Below are positions 46,255 through 55,705 of a DNA stretch of 64,000 nt, in pieces. Both the position numbers and the translations under genes were made by a program. Within the stretch, counting starts at the first letter, position 1. Each line of letters starts with the position of its first letter. The notes below the pieces were generated by a model, which was not told the origin of the DNA, searched no databases, and worked only from the letters and a program-made list of their open reading frames with translations. Origin of the DNA: Bin80 sp965207565 (lineage in GTDB: Bacteria; Bacteroidota; Rhodothermia; Rhodothermales; Bin80); assembly GCA_965207565.1 (NCBI GenBank), contig CBDBMQ010000009.1, forward strand, positions 434,001-498,000. The letters are read 5' to 3'.

Positions 46255-46682
46255 TGTATAGACCCAGCGAAGGCACTTATACACAAAAGTAATGACGTAT
46301 ACGGTATGCATCCATCATAGGTCTCGGTTCACCAAAAATTAATCAAGTGAGCAGCACGGACACCAGATTTGTTACGCAGTGAGTTTGTGAGCTCTAATAA
46401 TAGGACAGAGTCTGTATCTCTGCAGCCCGGTAGAGATTGGATTTTAGTTGAATCGGTGAGAGAGGTATGATGAGTCACATGTCCCCAAGTCCGAAGCCAT
46501 GTATGTCGGACACAGGAAGTTGCAGGATTGGTGGATCCTAAAAGATCAACGAATCAAGGTACAGTGAGGGCAATCAGCCCGCAATCAAATGCTCGGGTGC
46601 AAGAATTCCATGCACTTGACCGGTAGATGATGACGGGAAGTCTGGATGTAATCAAGTCCAGACCTCCCGCCATAGATTGAGC
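46255..46682. other. intergenic region between phosphatase and beta-barrel genes
   Basis: It holds no gene. It carries the upstream region of the phosphatase gene and the 3' end of the beta-barrel gene (both minus strand), including the strong hairpin at 46634-46669. Confidence 0.5.
46634..46669 (-). terminator. hairpin after the beta-barrel gene
   Basis: CGGGAAGTCTGGA and TCCAGACCTCCCG pair along 12 positions (one mismatch) around a 10-base loop, 14 bases after the beta-barrel gene's stop on the minus strand. It has no T-run, so it may be a processing or structural hairpin rather than a rho-independent terminator. Confidence 0.4.
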
Positions 46683-47405
46683 TTAAGGACTAAGTGAGAA
46701 TCCGAAGACCAGGTAGGTCTTCTCAGTCGCTGGATTCATGATGTAAGCAGCACTAAGCGGCAATGCAAAGTTGTCGGTTATTTGCAAGTCTTTACTCGCA
46801 GATAGGCCCAAATTGACCACAGATGCCCCTTCTACTCCATAGAATCCACTCTCTCCAGCCACTAGGCCAAGTGTAAATCCTAATTCAACATCAGCGACCG
46901 TGAACGGTATTGCACCTTCAAGGTAGAGCGAATTGTCTGGATCGTTATGAGCCATAAATGCAGCTGTAATGGTTAAAGGGAAGGATTCTGAAAGGGTCAC
47001 AGCTCCCATGAGTTCAATCCAGTGTGCACCCTCACCGTCTCCGTCGAAATTGAGCCATTTGCCAGCTTCTCCGTCACCACTGGGGAAATAGTAGTCTGTG
47101 ATTGTCAGATCAAAGCTTGCAGAGGCACCAAGGCCGATGCTGTATGTGGCGTAGAGGTCATGTTCATTGGCATCAGCGCCGTCAGAACTAATCGAATAGG
47201 ATCCCCAGGATCCCAGTTCAAAATTTCCCGCGCTCAGCGCAAGGCCAGGTTGGACACTAAAAGAATCACCGAAGTCATAACCACGCCATACATAGCGGTT
47301 AAAGAAATCTGCGCCAAAGCTGACCGATTGAGCATGGGTGAGCATGGGCGTGAACATCAAGAGGCTAAGTAATGCAAGTGAAAGAAAAGAGAAGCGCTTT
47401 GTCAT
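46683..47405 (-). CDS. outer-membrane beta-barrel protein, TorF/TIGR02001-like
   Basis: 240 residues: signal peptide (FLSLALLSLLMFTPMLTHAQ), then alternating amphipathic strands ending in Phe-containing GFSLSP, as expected for an outer-membrane barrel. The motif FNRYVWRGYDFGDSFSVQPG matches the TorF/TIGR02001 putative porin group, which is often found beside nitrogen-metabolism genes. Here it is divergent from gltB-gltD. Substrate unknown; porin-like role inferred. Confidence 0.7.
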   Translation of the reverse strand: MTKRFSFLSLALLSLLMFTPMLTHAQSVSFGADFFNRYVWRGYDFGDSFSVQPGLALSAGNFELGSWGSYSISSDGADANEHDLYATYSIGLGASASFDLTITDYYFPSGDGEAGKWLNFDGDGEGAHWIELMGAVTLSESFPLTITAAFMAHNDPDNSLYLEGAIPFTVADVELGFTLGLVAGESGFYGVEGASVVNLGLSASKDLQITDNFALPLSAAYIMNPATEKTYLVFGFSLSP

Positions 47406-47856
47406 TAGTTCCTTAGATGGTTAAGGTTAAAAAGAAAGAGGCTGACTCGCATTTGAGTCGTCTCAGAGGGCTGCCATTTCAGCAGCAAAATCTCTGGTAA
47501 ATACTCTGAGTCAGGTGTCAACATAAGCATCGACCGGGGCAAAAATCCCCGATAGGCCAATGAAATTGAGGGAAAATTCGATGGATTTTGCATGAATTTA
47601 TCTTCCATGAATAAAATCATTGACTATATAATAACGAATTTTTCATAAAAAATCTGCAATAATTAAGGACAATATTCAATTATACAGAAATTATTAAGGA
47701 AAGTATACAGATTTTCCGGTATTAGGTTTCATCTGCAATGAAAAGTTTTAGGAAATTAACTGAAAAATCGTTTAATTATATAAGGAGATAAAAAGAGATT
47801 TACGAGAAAAATCAGATCTGGGCAATGCATGGTCAGTTCTGAAAAAGGTGATACGG
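47406..47856. other. AT-rich divergent promoter region upstream of gltB
   Basis: The 451-bp region between the beta-barrel gene and gltB is AT-rich, especially 47630-47790. A strong Shine-Dalgarno-like AAGGAGAT sits near 47780, about 70 bases before the gltB start and with no start codon at proper distance. TTGACTATATAATA occurs near 47620. No sigma-54 (TGGCAC-N5-TTGC) site was seen. Confidence 0.4.
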
Positions 47857-50800
47857 ATGATGAAACAGCAAGGATTATATGATCCTGCATTTGAGCATGA
47901 CGCGTGTGGGGTTGGACTCTATTGTCGCGTAGATGGAACGCCCTCACACAATGTTGTGGAAAAGGGACTCCGGATACTTATGGATTTGGATCATCGGGGG
48001 GCATGCAGTTGTGATGAAACGACCGGAGACGGTGCCGGAATTCTTGTGCAGTTACCACATGAATTCTTTGAGCATGAGATTCCATCGTTGCCCGAGCCAG
48101 ACGATTATGGGATAGGGATGGTATTTATCCCCCCTCAACATCAGGTGGCATGCAAGTCGTTGATGGAGGATATTGCTAAAGCAGAGGGTATCAGATTTAT
48201 AGGCTGGAGGCGCGTTCCTGTGAGGTCAGAGATGATTGGCCCAGGTGCCAGGATGACAGAACCTGAAATTTGGCAGTGCTTCATTGAGCGAAGCAAAGAA
48301 GTCGCGCTTGATGCATTTGAACGTCAACTCTATGTACTTCGGAAAATATTTCAGCGACATGTCCTGCAGAGGCAGCTTAGCGGCTGTTACATCGCAAGTA
48401 TGTCAACCCGAACCATGGTTTACAAGGGCATGCTTACGCCCAGACAAATCACGGAATACTACCCGGACCTGAGTTCCCTGCGTTTCAAGAGCGCACTGAC
48501 CATTGTGCACTCGCGTTTTAGCACAAATACCTTTCCCGAATGGTCTCTGGCACAGCCATTCCGCTTCCTGTGCCACAACGGGGAGATTAATACACTTCGA
48601 GGCAACATCAATCAGATGCGTGCAGGCGAGGTCATGTTCAGAAGTGATCAATTTGGAGACGATACCCGCAATCTTGTGCCGGTTATTCGTGAAGGGGGTA
48701 GTGATTCAATGGCCCTTGATAATGCGTTGGAATTACTCTATCACACGGGCCGGTCACTTCCGCATGCAATGATGATGCTCGTTCCAGAGGCATGGGAGCG
48801 GGCCGAGGAAATGGCGGATGAGAAACGGGCGTTTTATCAGTACCACAGCAATCTGATGGACCCCTGGGATGGTCCGGCGACGCTTCCGTTCACCGATGGT
48901 CGATATGCAGGAGCACTGCTGGATCGGAATGGATTGCGCCCCTCCCGCTATACCATCAGCAAGGATGGTTATGTCGTTTTAGCATCTGAGACCGGGGTCG
49001 GTGAAATCGCTGAATCCAATGTGCTCAAGAAAGGTCGGCTTAAGCCTGGACGGATGTTCCTGATTGACCTGGAAGAGAGGCGCATTATTGATGATGAGGA
49101 AATTAAATCTCGCATTTGCTCAAGAGCCCCGTACCGTATTTGGTTGAATAACCATCAACGCACGCTGGATTCTCTTCCACCGACCGAGCCCAAAGCCATG
49201 GAGGGCTCACTGCTTTCCAGACAGCAGATGTTCGGATATACGCTGGAAGATCTACGTCTGTTAATGGGTCCGATGGGACAAAGCTCAAAAGAGCCCTTGG
49301 GGGCAATGGGCAATGATACGCCGTTGGCAGTGCTTTCTGATCGGCCTCGATTACTCTACGATTACTTTAAGCAACTCTTCGCGCAGGTTACGAACCCTCC
49401 GCTGGATGCGATTCGGGAGTTCATGGTCACATCATTGGCACTGAATCTGGGAAGTAGTGGAAACCTCTTTAGCGAGAGTGCTCGGCATTGCGAAAAATTA
49501 AGGCTCGAACAGCCAATACTGACCGAATCAGATTTGGAGTCCATTGAAACAGGGGTTTCCGGTGTCCAGACTCTCAATATGTGTTTTCAGTCTGGCGAGC
49601 TTTCCATGGCATTGGAGCGACTCCAGGAAGAGGCTGCCGAGGCAATCAGTCATGGTGCCAGTCTGATCGTGCTGTCTGATCGGGAGGCAGGAGAAAATCA
49701 GCTACCCATACCGGCTCTATTAGCCACGGGGGCAGTTCATCACCACTTGATCAAAAAAGGGCTGCGACTTCGTTGTGGGCTGATTGTTGACAGCGGTGAA
49801 CCGCGAGAAGTGCATCATTTTGCCATGCTGATTGGGTATGGCGCGGAGGCAGTCTGTCCGTATGTAGCGTTATCCAGTGTACGGCAGATGGTCCGTAAGC
49901 AGGTGCTCGCTGAGATTTCTGAACCTGAAGCAGAGGCCAGCTATATCAAAGCCATCGGATATGGACTCCTGAAGGTAATGTCCAAGATGGGAATTTCGAC
50001 ACTGCAAAGTTACCGGGGGGCTCAGATCTTTGAGGCGGTTGGAATCAGCTCTGAAGTGGTGGAACAATATTTTTGCGGCACCCCGTCACGAATTGGAGGC
50101 ATTGGCCTTGATATTCTTGCCAAAGAAGTAAGGATGCGCCATGAGCGTGCGTTTCCACGCAAGCAAGTAACCGGAGTTTATCATCTGGATGTCGGGGGGC
50201 AATATCAGTGGCGTCGAGGAGGAGAGCGGCATGCATTCAGTCCAACTGCAATTGCAAATATCCAGGAAGCTGCTCGGACCAACTCCCATACTTCCTATAA
50301 AGCCTTTTCGGACGAGATCAACAAAGGTGCTGCAAATACCCTCAGGGGGCTTTTGACCTTTGATTATTCGAAAGCCAAGCCTGTGGATTTAGACGAAGTG
50401 GTGCCGTGGACTGAGATCGTTAAATCTTTCAAGACCGGTGCCATGTCCAATGGCTCTATCAGTGGCGAGACACATGAGGCATTAGCAATTGCGATGAATG
50501 CCATTGGGGGTAAGAGTAATACCGGTGAAGGAGGTGAGGGGCCGGATCGGTACGGGTACGACAATCCTCGGCGAAGCCGGATTAAGCAGGTTGCTTCCGG
50601 CAGGTTTGGGGTGACGATAGAGTATCTGGAAAGTGCTGACGAGATTCAGATCAAGATCGCCCAGGGAGCTAAGCCAGGAGAAGGTGGACAGCTTCCCGGC
50701 AAAAAGGTGTATCCCTGGATTGCGAAGCTCAGACACTCTACCCCCTATGTCGGTCTGATCTCTCCCCCTCCGCATCATGATATTTACTCAATCGAGGATT

Positions 50801-52314
50801 TGGCGCAGTTGATTCATGACTTAAAGAATGCAAATTCGAATGCACGAATCAGTGTTAAGCTTGTATCCGAAGTTGGCGTGGGAACCGTTGCAGCAGGGGT
50901 AGCGAAGGGGAAGGCAGATGTCGTGCTCATAAGTGGAACAGATGGGGGAACGGGTGCCTCTCCAAAGACCTCAATCATGCATGCAGGTCTGCCCTGGGAG
51001 CTTGGGCTTTCGGAGACGCATCAAACACTTGTGAACCATGGATTGCGTACACGCATCATCGTTGAATGTGATGGGCAAATGAAAACGGGCAGAGATGTTG
51101 CAGTTGCGGCACTGTTGGGCGCAGATGAATTCGGTTTTGCAACAGCACCGCTCGTAACACTTGGGTGCATCATGATGCGCAAATGCCATCTCAACACCTG
51201 CCCTGTGGGAATTGCCACACAGGATCCAGAGTTACGCAAAAAATTTTCCGGGCAACCGGAGCATGTCGTGAATTATTTGCATTTCGTGGCTGAAGAACTC
51301 CGTGGAATCATGGCCAAACTAGGGGTTCGGACACTCTCAGAAATGTGTGGGCGTGTAGATTTACTCAAGCCACGACGGGGGATCATGCACTGGAAAGCCC
51401 ACCATTTGGATCTATCTCGAATCCTCGTACATCCTGAGGTGCCTGAGAGATTGCAAGAGTTCGCTACTACTGAGCAGGACCATGGCCTGGAACACGCACT
51501 TGATCATGAACTGATCGCATTGGCCAAGCCTGCGCTGGAAAAACGCAAACCTGTGGTTGCCGACATTCGAATCAGAAATACCAATCGTACCGTTGGCACC
51601 ATGCTAAGCCATGCACTGGCACAGCGTTTTCGGGGGAATCCGTTAGAAGACGATACGATCACCTTCAATTGCAGTGGCTCCGCAGGACAGAGCTTTGCAG
51701 CTTTTGCTTGCAAAGGGGTGACGTTTAATATCCAGGGAGATGCGAATGATTATTTCGGGAAGGGACTCTCTGGTGCGAAACTGATGATCTCTCCACCACC
51801 AGAGGCGACCTATAAACCTCACAAGAACATCCTTATCGGTAATGTTGCCTTTTACGGTGCTACCAGTGGAGAGGCATATATACGGGGAGGAGCAGGGGAG
51901 CGCTTTTGTGTAAGGAATAGTGGTGTTCATGCTGTGGTTGAGTCCGTTGGAGATCATGGCTGTGAATACATGACAGGAGGTCGTGTCGTTGTTCTTGGGG
52001 AAACGGGGCGAAATTTTGCCGCTGGAATGAGTGGGGGCATTGCTTATGTGATTGATGCTACACGGGAGTTCAGAAACGTGCGATGTAACATGGAATCGGT
52101 TGAGTTACTGAAAATGGATCAGCAGGAGAGTATCCTTGAACTGCGGACGATGATTGAGAATCATTTTCGGTATACGGAGAGCCGTGCAGCACAATGGGTT
52201 CTAGAAAACTGGGAGATCGCCTTGGCCGATTTTGTGCAGGTCATGCCTGTTGAGTACCGGAATGCACTAGAGCGCTTGGCCAAAGAGGAAAAATCCTTGG
52301 CGATTGCAGCATAA
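47857..52314 (+). CDS. gltB: glutamate synthase (NADPH) large subunit
   Basis: Makes two glutamates from glutamine and 2-oxoglutarate. 1,485 residues. After a propeptide, Cys17 in HDACGVGLYC is the Ntn-type nucleophile of the amidotransferase domain; maturation should expose it. The synthase domain has ISVKLVSEVGVGTVAAGVAK and DGGTGASPKTSIMHAGLPWE, and the iron-sulphur segment CIMMRKCHLNTCPVG. The beta-helix C-terminal domain is present. ATG 47857 is chosen with AAGG nine bases upstream; a GTG at 47848 is the alternative. gltD follows after five bases. Confidence 0.97.
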   Translation: MMKQQGLYDPAFEHDACGVGLYCRVDGTPSHNVVEKGLRILMDLDHRGACSCDETTGDGAGILVQLPHEFFEHEIPSLPEPDDYGIGMVFIPPQHQVACKSLMEDIAKAEGIRFIGWRRVPVRSEMIGPGARMTEPEIWQCFIERSKEVALDAFERQLYVLRKIFQRHVLQRQLSGCYIASMSTRTMVYKGMLTPRQITEYYPDLSSLRFKSALTIVHSRFSTNTFPEWSLAQPFRFLCHNGEINTLRGNINQMRAGEVMFRSDQFGDDTRNLVPVIREGGSDSMALDNALELLYHTGRSLPHAMMMLVPEAWERAEEMADEKRAFYQYHSNLMDPWDGPATLPFTDGRYAGALLDRNGLRPSRYTISKDGYVVLASETGVGEIAESNVLKKGRLKPGRMFLIDLEERRIIDDEEIKSRICSRAPYRIWLNNHQRTLDSLPPTEPKAMEGSLLSRQQMFGYTLEDLRLLMGPMGQSSKEPLGAMGNDTPLAVLSDRPRLLYDYFKQLFAQVTNPPLDAIREFMVTSLALNLGSSGNLFSESARHCEKLRLEQPILTESDLESIETGVSGVQTLNMCFQSGELSMALERLQEEAAEAISHGASLIVLSDREAGENQLPIPALLATGAVHHHLIKKGLRLRCGLIVDSGEPREVHHFAMLIGYGAEAVCPYVALSSVRQMVRKQVLAEISEPEAEASYIKAIGYGLLKVMSKMGISTLQSYRGAQIFEAVGISSEVVEQYFCGTPSRIGGIGLDILAKEVRMRHERAFPRKQVTGVYHLDVGGQYQWRRGGERHAFSPTAIANIQEAARTNSHTSYKAFSDEINKGAANTLRGLLTFDYSKAKPVDLDEVVPWTEIVKSFKTGAMSNGSISGETHEALAIAMNAIGGKSNTGEGGEGPDRYGYDNPRRSRIKQVASGRFGVTIEYLESADEIQIKIAQGAKPGEGGQLPGKKVYPWIAKLRHSTPYVGLISPPPHHDIYSIEDLAQLIHDLKNANSNARISVKLVSEVGVGTVAAGVAKGKADVVLISGTDGGTGASPKTSIMHAGLPWELGLSETHQTLVNHGLRTRIIVECDGQMKTGRDVAVAALLGADEFGFATAPLVTLGCIMMRKCHLNTCPVGIATQDPELRKKFSGQPEHVVNYLHFVAEELRGIMAKLGVRTLSEMCGRVDLLKPRRGIMHWKAHHLDLSRILVHPEVPERLQEFATTEQDHGLEHALDHELIALAKPALEKRKPVVADIRIRNTNRTVGTMLSHALAQRFRGNPLEDDTITFNCSGSAGQSFAAFACKGVTFNIQGDANDYFGKGLSGAKLMISPPPEATYKPHKNILIGNVAFYGATSGEAYIRGGAGERFCVRNSGVHAVVESVGDHGCEYMTGGRVVVLGETGRNFAAGMSGGIAYVIDATREFRNVRCNMESVELLKMDQQESILELRTMIENHFRYTESRAAQWVLENWEIALADFVQVMPVEYRNALERLAKEEKSLAIAA

Positions 52315-52319
52315 TTGGC

Positions 52320-53774
52320 ATGGGGAAGACGACAGGATTTATCGAATATCAGCGTGAGCTGCCTGCACATCGTCCGGTCAAAGAGCGGGTGAAGGATTGG
52401 CGTGAAGTGTACACTCCATTTAGTGAGCGTCGGCTGCAGCGACAGGCGGCCCGCTGTATGGACTGTGGAATACCATTCTGCCAATCGGGATGTCCCTTGG
52501 GCAATGTCATTCCTGACTGGAATGATCTCGTCTATCGGGGTGATTGGAAGGCAGCCTACGAGCGGTTGAGTGCGACGAATAATTTCCCAGAGTTTACGGG
52601 GCGGATTTGTCCTGCACCTTGCGAGACCGCTTGTGTTTTAGGAATCATTGATGATCCGGTCACGATTGAGCGAATTGAGCAGGAGATTATTGAGTATGCA
52701 TTTCGATCGGGCTGGGTAAAGCCAGAACAGCCGATGCGAAGGACTGGGAAAAAGGTAGCGGTAATCGGGTCTGGCCCTGCTGGATTGGCTGCTGCAGATC
52801 AGTTAAATCGTGCAGGACATCGCGTAACGGTATTGGAGCGGGATGATCGGATCGGCGGTTTATTACGATATGGCATTCCAGATTTTAAGCTGGAGAAGTG
52901 GGTCCTTGATCGCCGTATTGATGTGATGAAGAAAAGTGGAATCCAGTTTATCACCCGTGCGGAAGTAGGAGGATCGTATGCCTGCTCAAGGCTACGCGAA
53001 TTCGATGCGGTGGTTGTATGTACGGGAGCGACGAAGCCGCGAAATCTTCCCGTTCGCGGTCGAAAATTTGAGGAAATCCATTATGCATTTGACTACCTGC
53101 GTCAACAGAACAAGCTTAATGAGGGAGATGATTTGGTACGGGAAGACATCGAACATATCAATGCCGCTGGCAAAGATGTAATCGTGATTGGTGGAGGGGA
53201 CACTGGAAGTGATTGTGTGGGTACTGCGAATCGGCAGGGAGCAAGGTCAGTTACGCAATTCGAACTGCTACCGACACCTCCAGATACGCGACCGACGCAC
53301 CAACCTTGGCCCTATTATCCAATGGTTCTGCGGACCAGCTCTTCCCATCAAGAAGGTGCAGATCGCCACTGGAGTGTTATGACGAAAGCGTTTGAAGGTA
53401 AGAACGGGCAGGTGAAGAGCCTTCAAACGGTCCGTGTGGAGCTTGACGGTCGAAAAATCATCGAACATCCAGAAACACGAAAGCATTGGCCTGCCGATCT
53501 TGTACTTCTCGCAATTGGGTACACTGGTCCAGAGACGGAGGGGATTGCAGGCCCACTTGGACTGAAGTTGGATCACAAGAGCAATTATAAGACGGGGAGT
53601 GATTATCAGACCAGTGTGCCGGGTATTTTTGCAGCAGGTGATGCACGGCGTGGTCAATCTTTGGTGGTTTGGGCGATCAGTGAAGGTCGCGAGGCTGCCC
53701 GTCATGCAGACGCATTCTTATCTGGATTTATTGCGCTCCCGACAAAGGGAGCAGGAGATCTGCCACGCAGGTGA
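52320..53774 (+). CDS. gltD: glutamate synthase small subunit
   Basis: FAD-dependent NADPH-oxidising subunit that feeds electrons to GltB. 484 residues. The N-terminal iron-sulphur region has CMDCGIPFCQSGCPLGN and CPAPCETACVLG. The FAD site VAVIGSGPAGLAAADQL and the NADPH-site motif VIVIGGGDTGSDCVGTA follow. The C-terminus carries GIFAAGDARRGQSLVVWA. It forms an operon with gltB. Confidence 0.96.
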   Translation: MGKTTGFIEYQRELPAHRPVKERVKDWREVYTPFSERRLQRQAARCMDCGIPFCQSGCPLGNVIPDWNDLVYRGDWKAAYERLSATNNFPEFTGRICPAPCETACVLGIIDDPVTIERIEQEIIEYAFRSGWVKPEQPMRRTGKKVAVIGSGPAGLAAADQLNRAGHRVTVLERDDRIGGLLRYGIPDFKLEKWVLDRRIDVMKKSGIQFITRAEVGGSYACSRLREFDAVVVCTGATKPRNLPVRGRKFEEIHYAFDYLRQQNKLNEGDDLVREDIEHINAAGKDVIVIGGGDTGSDCVGTANRQGARSVTQFELLPTPPDTRPTHQPWPYYPMVLRTSSSHQEGADRHWSVMTKAFEGKNGQVKSLQTVRVELDGRKIIEHPETRKHWPADLVLLAIGYTGPETEGIAGPLGLKLDHKSNYKTGSDYQTSVPGIFAAGDARRGQSLVVWAISEGREAARHADAFLSGFIALPTKGAGDLPRR

Positions 53775-54061
53775 TCTGAGGGCTCGCAAAACATTACATT
53801 TCGTGAGGATCCCCCGCACACATCCATACCTTTGATCGTTCTCATCGTCACCAGATACGCCGATCATTGCCGTTTCGCCACCAGATCGAATAAAAAATGA
53901 TTGATATTACCCGTCATTTTTGCAAGATCTGGTCTGGTTTTCTCAAAGGCGTAAGTGGGGATTTATGCTTTTTTGGGGAATTATCAAGTTTTTTTTCGAA
54001 AAGCTGGAACTTTTCCCAAAAAAGTCGTATTATTGTCTCAGTTGACACGATGTCCGTGCAG
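53775..54061. other. intergenic region before the SAM riboswitch
   Basis: No gene is convincing here; a plus-strand frame running across it overlaps the riboswitch. A small GAAAAG/CTTTTC hairpin lies near 53998-54015 flanked by T- and A-rich runs. A metY promoter should lie here, but I cannot name its elements with confidence. Confidence 0.4.
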
Positions 54062-54179
54062 CTCATCGAGAAGGGTGGAGGGTTCAGGCCCTATGATACC
54101 CTGGCAACCCCCCACGAGGTTTGGACCCCTCGTGCGGAAGGTGCCACTTCCTGCCCTGCGTTTGCAGGGATAGATGAGC
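54061..54179 (+). promoter_or_regulatory. SAM-I riboswitch (S-box)
   Basis: The P1 stem GCTCATC (54061-54067) pairs with GATGAGC (54173-54179). Core sequences follow in order: GAGGGTTCAGGCCCTATGA, then CCCTGGCAACC, then GGTGCCACTTCCTGC, matching the SAM-I aptamer core (GGCCCUAUGA, GGCAACC, GGUGCCA). The following segment (54195-54265) can form further hairpins, such as CCCA-CC-TGGA with TCCA-TGGG, that could serve as an expression platform. It lies about 140 bases before metY, whose product uses O-acetylhomoserine in methionine synthesis. SAM presumably turns expression off. Confidence 0.92.
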
Positions 54180-54320
54180 GGAAGGGCCTGAGTTGATTTC
54201 TAACTCGCAGTCCAGCCTTTTCCGTCATCCCACCTGGAAGGGGCTCCATGGGAAAAGTCAGTTTCTTCTTGATAAGGGTTCGGCGTTGTGCATTACCCTT
54301 AACTAACGAGACTTAATCTC

Positions 54321-55649
54321 ATGTCACAGAACGGTCAATCTCTTCATTTCGAAACGCTTCAGGTCCACGCAGGGCAAGAACCGGATCCGGCAACAAATGC
54401 ACGTGCGGTTCCGATTTACGCCACAACCTCGTATGTCTTTAATGACACGGACCATGGAGCGAATCTTTTCGCGCTCAAGGAGTTCGGGAATATCTACACA
54501 CGGATTATGAATCCGACGAATGATGTTTTCGAAAAACGAATTGCTGCACTTGAGGGCGGTTTAGCAGCCCTGGCTACTTCCAGTGGGCAGGCAGCGCAGT
54601 TCCTTGCTCTGTCCACATTGGCAGAAGCTGGTGACAATATTGTTTCATCCAGCTATCTTTACGGCGGGACGTATAACCAGTTCAAGGTCACATTGCCCCG
54701 ACTGGGGATCAGTGTACGATTTGCAAATGGAGACAATCCCCGCTCCATTGAGGCACTGATTGATGATCGCACAAAGGCAATCTATCTTGAAACGATAGGT
54801 AACCCGAAGTTCAATGTACCGGATTTCGAGGCAATTGCCGAAGTAGCGAAGCGAAAAGGTATCCCACTGGTCGTAGATAATACATTTGGAGCAGCGGGCT
54901 ATTTATGCCGTCCGATAGAGCACGGTGCTGATATTATCGTTGCCAGTGCGACCAAGTGGATTGGTGGTCATGGCAATACGATTGGTGGAGTCATTGTTGA
55001 TGCGGGCACATTTCCCTGGGATAATGGACGGTTCCCAAGCTTTACCGAGCCATCTCCATCCTATCACGGGCTCAGTTTCTGGGATGTTTTTGGTCCACAG
55101 GGAGTGCTGGGGGCAAATTTAGCATTTATCCTACGCGCCCGTGTTGAAGGACTACGCGATATTGGACCCTGCCAGAATCCTTTCGGGTCATTTCTGCTAC
55201 TTCAGGGCCTGGAAACACTGTCACTTCGTGTACAGCGCAGTTGCGACAATGCTCTGGAGTTGGCAAAGTGGCTCCAAGAGCGCCCAGAAGTTTCTTGGGT
55301 CAGCTACCCGGGGTTGGAATCGCATCCATACCATAGTCAAGCACAGCGGTATCTAAAAAATGGATTTGGTCCTGTGCTCTCATTTGGGGTTGAAGGCGGC
55401 CTGGAAGCTGGTCAGGCATTTGTGAATAATGCAAAACTTGCAAGCCATCTGGCCAATGTAGGCGATGCCAAAACTCTGGTGATCCATCCTGCCTCAACCA
55501 CCCATCAGCAGTTGGCGCGCGAAGAGCAGGTGTCTGCAGGGGTTACCGAAGATTTGATTCGGGTCTCCGTGGGCATCGAGCATATTGATGACATCAAGGC
55601 TGATTTTGCTCAAGCGCTGAGTTCGATAGGTGCCGAGGTTGTAGCATAG
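54321..55649 (+). CDS. metY: O-acetylhomoserine sulfhydrylase (aminocarboxypropyltransferase)
   Basis: PLP enzyme that makes homocysteine from O-acetylhomoserine and sulfide. 442 residues. It begins HFETLQVHAGQEPDPATNAR and has the Cys/Met-metabolism fold motifs YTRIMNPTNDVFEKRIAALE and VVDNTFGAAGYLCRP, and the PLP Lys in ASATKWIGGHGNTIGG. The SAM riboswitch sits just upstream and metX follows, so the two are co-regulated by SAM. Confidence 0.95.
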   Translation: MSQNGQSLHFETLQVHAGQEPDPATNARAVPIYATTSYVFNDTDHGANLFALKEFGNIYTRIMNPTNDVFEKRIAALEGGLAALATSSGQAAQFLALSTLAEAGDNIVSSSYLYGGTYNQFKVTLPRLGISVRFANGDNPRSIEALIDDRTKAIYLETIGNPKFNVPDFEAIAEVAKRKGIPLVVDNTFGAAGYLCRPIEHGADIIVASATKWIGGHGNTIGGVIVDAGTFPWDNGRFPSFTEPSPSYHGLSFWDVFGPQGVLGANLAFILRARVEGLRDIGPCQNPFGSFLLLQGLETLSLRVQRSCDNALELAKWLQERPEVSWVSYPGLESHPYHSQAQRYLKNGFGPVLSFGVEGGLEAGQAFVNNAKLASHLANVGDAKTLVIHPASTTHQQLAREEQVSAGVTEDLIRVSVGIEHIDDIKADFAQALSSIGAEVVA

Positions 55650-55660
55650 TGTGATTTCTG

Positions 55661-55700
55661 TCCAGGCAGCGTATCCGGTTTTCCGGGTACGCCGCCTGGA
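55661..55700 (+). promoter_or_regulatory. hairpin covering the metX ribosome-binding site
   Basis: TCCAGGCAGCGTATCCGG and CCGGGTACGCCGCCTGGA pair over 18 positions (one A-C mismatch and one wobble) around a TTTT loop. The GGAG at 55697-55700, the likely Shine-Dalgarno for the metX ATG at 55706, is inside the 3' arm. Folding would hide it, so metX translation may depend on ribosomes arriving from metY or on some unfolding signal. Confidence 0.6.
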
Positions 55701-55705
55701 GACTG

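Noticed and set aside
47406..47856. Sigma-54 promoter for gltB
   Set aside because: No TGGCAC-N5-TTGC pair was found.
53897..54196. A 99-codon plus-strand frame before metY
   Set aside because: It overlaps the SAM riboswitch core and its translation has no domain.
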